NCBI GenBank assembly: GCA_002506745.1
Contig: DAYE01000091.1
Span: forward strand, 1 to 10,009
Origin: Euryarchaeota archaeon UBA33
GTDB taxonomy: Archaea; Thermoplasmatota; E2; DHVEG-1
Direction of reading: 5' to 3'
DNA: 10,009 nucleotides
Below, in pieces: positions 9,068 through 10,009 of the stretch (positions are counted from its first letter, which is position 1; the number at the start of each line of letters is the position of its first letter). Position numbers and translations under genes: made by a program. The notes beneath the pieces are model-generated. The model ran no database searches. It was not told where the DNA came from and saw only the letters and a list, made by a program, of their open reading frames with translations.

Positions 9068-9141
9068 CGGGCCTGAAGGGATTCGAACCCTTGGCCACCT
9101 GGTTAAAAGCCAGATGCTCTACCTAGCTGAGCTACAGGCCC
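9068..9141 (-). tRNA. tRNA-Lys (anticodon UUU)
   Basis: A complete 74-nt cloverleaf including the discriminator G. Acceptor GGGCCTG pairs with CAGGCCC. The D arm is GCTC/GAGC with A14, G15 and G18G19. The anticodon arm TCTGG/CCAGG has loop CTTTTAA, so the anticodon is TTT (Lys). The variable loop has five bases. The T arm AAGGG/CCCTT has loop TTCGAAT. There is no intron, and the 3' CCA is not encoded (GCC follows CAGGCCC). G15 is the site archaea modify to archaeosine, the pathway served by the divergent queE. The gene ends 20 nt before the rpoH Shine-Dalgarno, with no terminator or new TATA box between. Confidence 0.96.
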
Positions 9142-9164
9142 AAAGACGGGCCGCAGATGCACTG

Positions 9165-9176
9165 ATTTTATATAGT
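9165..9176 (-). promoter_or_regulatory. TATA promoter for tRNA-Lys, possibly also for the rpo operon
   Basis: Minus-strand ACTATATAAAAT, centred about 30 nt before the tRNA 5' end, predicts a start a few bases upstream of the mature tRNA. No other TATA-like element lies between here and rpoH except TTTTAA inside the tRNA anticodon loop, so this may be the only promoter for the tRNA plus polymerase operon. Confidence 0.6.
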
Positions 9177-9187
9177 ATACGCTATAT
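9170..9187. repeat. Short inverted repeat overlapping the tRNA/rpo promoter
   Basis: ATATAG (9170-9175) and CTATAT (9182-9187) are perfect inverted copies around a 6-nt spacer and cover the TATA box. Such symmetry could be an operator or simply an AT-rich coincidence; the arms are only six bases and nothing else in the window repeats them. Confidence 0.3.
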
Positions 9188-9227
9188 CAAGTAACATTGG
9201 AACGGCTTACCCGTAATACAATTTCCC

Positions 9228-9295
9228 CTATAAATAATTTTACATCCTGTTTCTTTCTCTCGTTCCTTCTTTTTTTCTTATGAAAAGATTTTAAT
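9228..9295 (+). promoter_or_regulatory. Candidate queE promoter region
   Basis: Two TATA-like words lie in the 178-nt gap between the tRNA and queE. CTATAAATAAT (9228-9238) is the better match to the consensus, but it would start transcription near 9258, just before a T7 run (9270-9276) in a pyrimidine-rich tract (about 9246-9279) that could terminate it. GATTTTAAT (9287-9295) is weaker but sits about 30 nt before the queE ATG, and queE has no Shine-Dalgarno, which fits a leaderless or nearly leaderless transcript. I favour the second. The rest of the gap shows no further gene. Confidence 0.4.
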
Positions 9296-9319
9296 TCAGA
9301 TCCAAAATACATAACGTCA

Positions 9320-9949
9320 ATGGAAATAAATGAGATATTCTATTCACTTCAAGGAGAAGGTCTCCTCGTAGGAACTCCGAGTATTTTTGTTAGAACTTCT
9401 GGATGTAACCTCCGATGCACCTATTGTGATACAACATATGCATATTCGAAAGGAACAGAAATGACGATACAAGAAATTCTTACAGAGGTAAAAAAATATC
9501 CATGCAGTTATATCTGTATCACAGGCGGCGAACCACTCTTTCAGAAAGAAACCCCAAAACTTATCGACAGTCTCCTTAAAAAAAACTATTCAGTGTGCTT
9601 AGAAACCAATGGAAGTTTCAGTATAATGAACCTTGTCGGAAAGAAATCTTTCATTATTTCTCTTGATATAAAATGTCCTTCCTCGGGTTCCCAGGATGAC
9701 ATGAATATGAACAATATTTTCGCTCTTTCAAAAGACGATCAACTCAAATTCATCATCAAGAATAAAGAAGATTACCTCTACGCGAAAGAAGTTCTCAAAA
9801 AATATAATCCGATCTGTACTGTCTTTTTCCAGCCAGTCTGGGAAACGAATCCAAAGATGCTTGCGTCATGGATTCTCCGTGATGGATTACAAGTCCGATT
9901 ATCAATACAGCTTCATAAAATCGTTTGGGGCGCAAAAAGAGGGGTCTGA
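9320..9949 (+). CDS. queE: 7-carboxy-7-deazaguanine synthase (radical SAM)
   Basis: 209 residues, complete. QueE converts 6-carboxy-5,6,7,8-tetrahydropterin to 7-carboxy-7-deazaguanine using a [4Fe-4S] cluster and S-adenosylmethionine; in archaea this feeds preQ0 and then archaeosine at tRNA position 15. Seen here: N-terminal INEIFYSLQGEG, typical of the family; the cluster motif C29-x3-C33-x2-C36 followed by DTTYA; TGGEP at residues 68-72 (SAM binding); LETNGS at 94-99; DIKCPSSG at 116-123; and the closing LHKIVWGAKRGV, the normal QueE C-terminus. The ATG is the only start after an in-frame TGA at 9281-9283. No Shine-Dalgarno precedes it, unlike the polymerase genes, and the gene is visibly more A/T-rich than them. 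It is transcribed divergently from tRNA-Lys and the rpo operon. No other pathway gene is in view. Confidence 0.95.
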   Translation: MEINEIFYSLQGEGLLVGTPSIFVRTSGCNLRCTYCDTTYAYSKGTEMTIQEILTEVKKYPCSYICITGGEPLFQKETPKLIDSLLKKNYSVCLETNGSFSIMNLVGKKSFIISLDIKCPSSGSQDDMNMNNIFALSKDDQLKFIIKNKEDYLYAKEVLKKYNPICTVFFQPVWETNPKMLASWILRDGLQVRLSIQLHKIVWGAKRGV

Positions 9950-9967
9950 CCCAGTCACATTCGTATC

Positions 9968-9976
9968 GTTTTTTTC
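9968..9976 (+). terminator. Oligo-T terminator after queE
   Basis: A run of seven T on the plus strand (9969-9975) begins 19 nt after the queE stop, with no other gene following in the visible 34 nt. Archaeal polymerase stops at such oligo-T tracts without needing a hairpin, and none is evident. Confidence 0.5.
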
Positions 9977-10009
9977 TAGAGAGGAAACGTAAACACAAAC
10001 TATATACAT

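Noticed and set aside
9103..9112. TTTTAA inside the tRNA as a TATA box for rpoH
   Set aside because: It is the anticodon loop; a start about 25 nt downstream would fall inside the tRNA, and the sequence is fully explained by the tRNA fold.
9280..9294. Four-codon open frame (MKRF) before queE
   Set aside because: Too short, no ribosome-binding site, and probably upstream of the true transcript start; no reason to call it a regulatory uORF.
9795..9998. Minus-strand open frame of 67 codons opposite the end of queE
   Set aside because: Lies over the conserved C-terminus of QueE and crosses its terminator; no family resemblance.

Overview
The window is archaeal chromosome. The evidence is a eukaryote-like RNA polymerase operon (rpoH, rpoB, split largest subunit rpoA1/rpoA2, eL30, archaeal two-KH NusA), TATA-type promoter elements, a tRNA gene without encoded CCA, and a QueE for 7-deazaguanine synthesis. 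RpoB is a single uninterrupted 1121-residue chain, whereas it is split into B'' and B' in many methanogens, haloarchaea and Archaeoglobi. This points to a euryarchaeal-type lineage with unsplit RpoB (Thermoplasmata-like, Thermococci-like or a related uncultured group); I cannot fix the taxon from this window alone.

Layout. From 9141 down to 1, every gene is on the minus strand: tRNA-Lys(UUU), rpoH, rpoB, rpoA1, rpoA2, rpl30e and nusA. Below nusA, after a new promoter, comes the 5' part of a [2Fe-2S]/FAD oxidoreductase of the HcnA-HcnB / sarcosine-oxidase-alpha type, which runs off the left edge. On the plus strand, divergent from the tRNA, is a complete queE (9320-9949) followed by an oligo-T terminator. 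The polymerase genes are tightly packed (gaps of 0 to 26 nt), with Shine-Dalgarno sequences lying in or against the preceding stop codon, so they are almost certainly one translationally linked operon. I see no TATA element between the tRNA and rpoH, so the tRNA promoter near 9171 may drive the whole operon.

Function. RpoB, RpoA1, RpoA2 and RpoH form the catalytic core and lower jaw of RNA polymerase. eL30 and NusA are the usual passengers of this operon. QueE makes 7-carboxy-7-deazaguanine on the route to preQ0 and archaeosine (tRNA position 15); the adjacent tRNA-Lys has G15.

Most unusual points: (1) the conserved N-terminal part of RpoH is in frame upstream of the only canonical start (TTG), with a strong Shine-Dalgarno but no ATG/GTG/TTG in that frame; the candidates are an ATC start, a +1 shift on an A7 run, or a sequence error. 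(2) RpoA2 carries a lysine-rich N-terminal tail of about 95 residues, and RpoH an acidic C-terminal tail of about 24 residues. (3) The tRNA-Lys gene ends only 20 nt before the rpoH Shine-Dalgarno. I found no mobile element, CRISPR array or clearly new multi-gene system; this is mainly core information-processing DNA.
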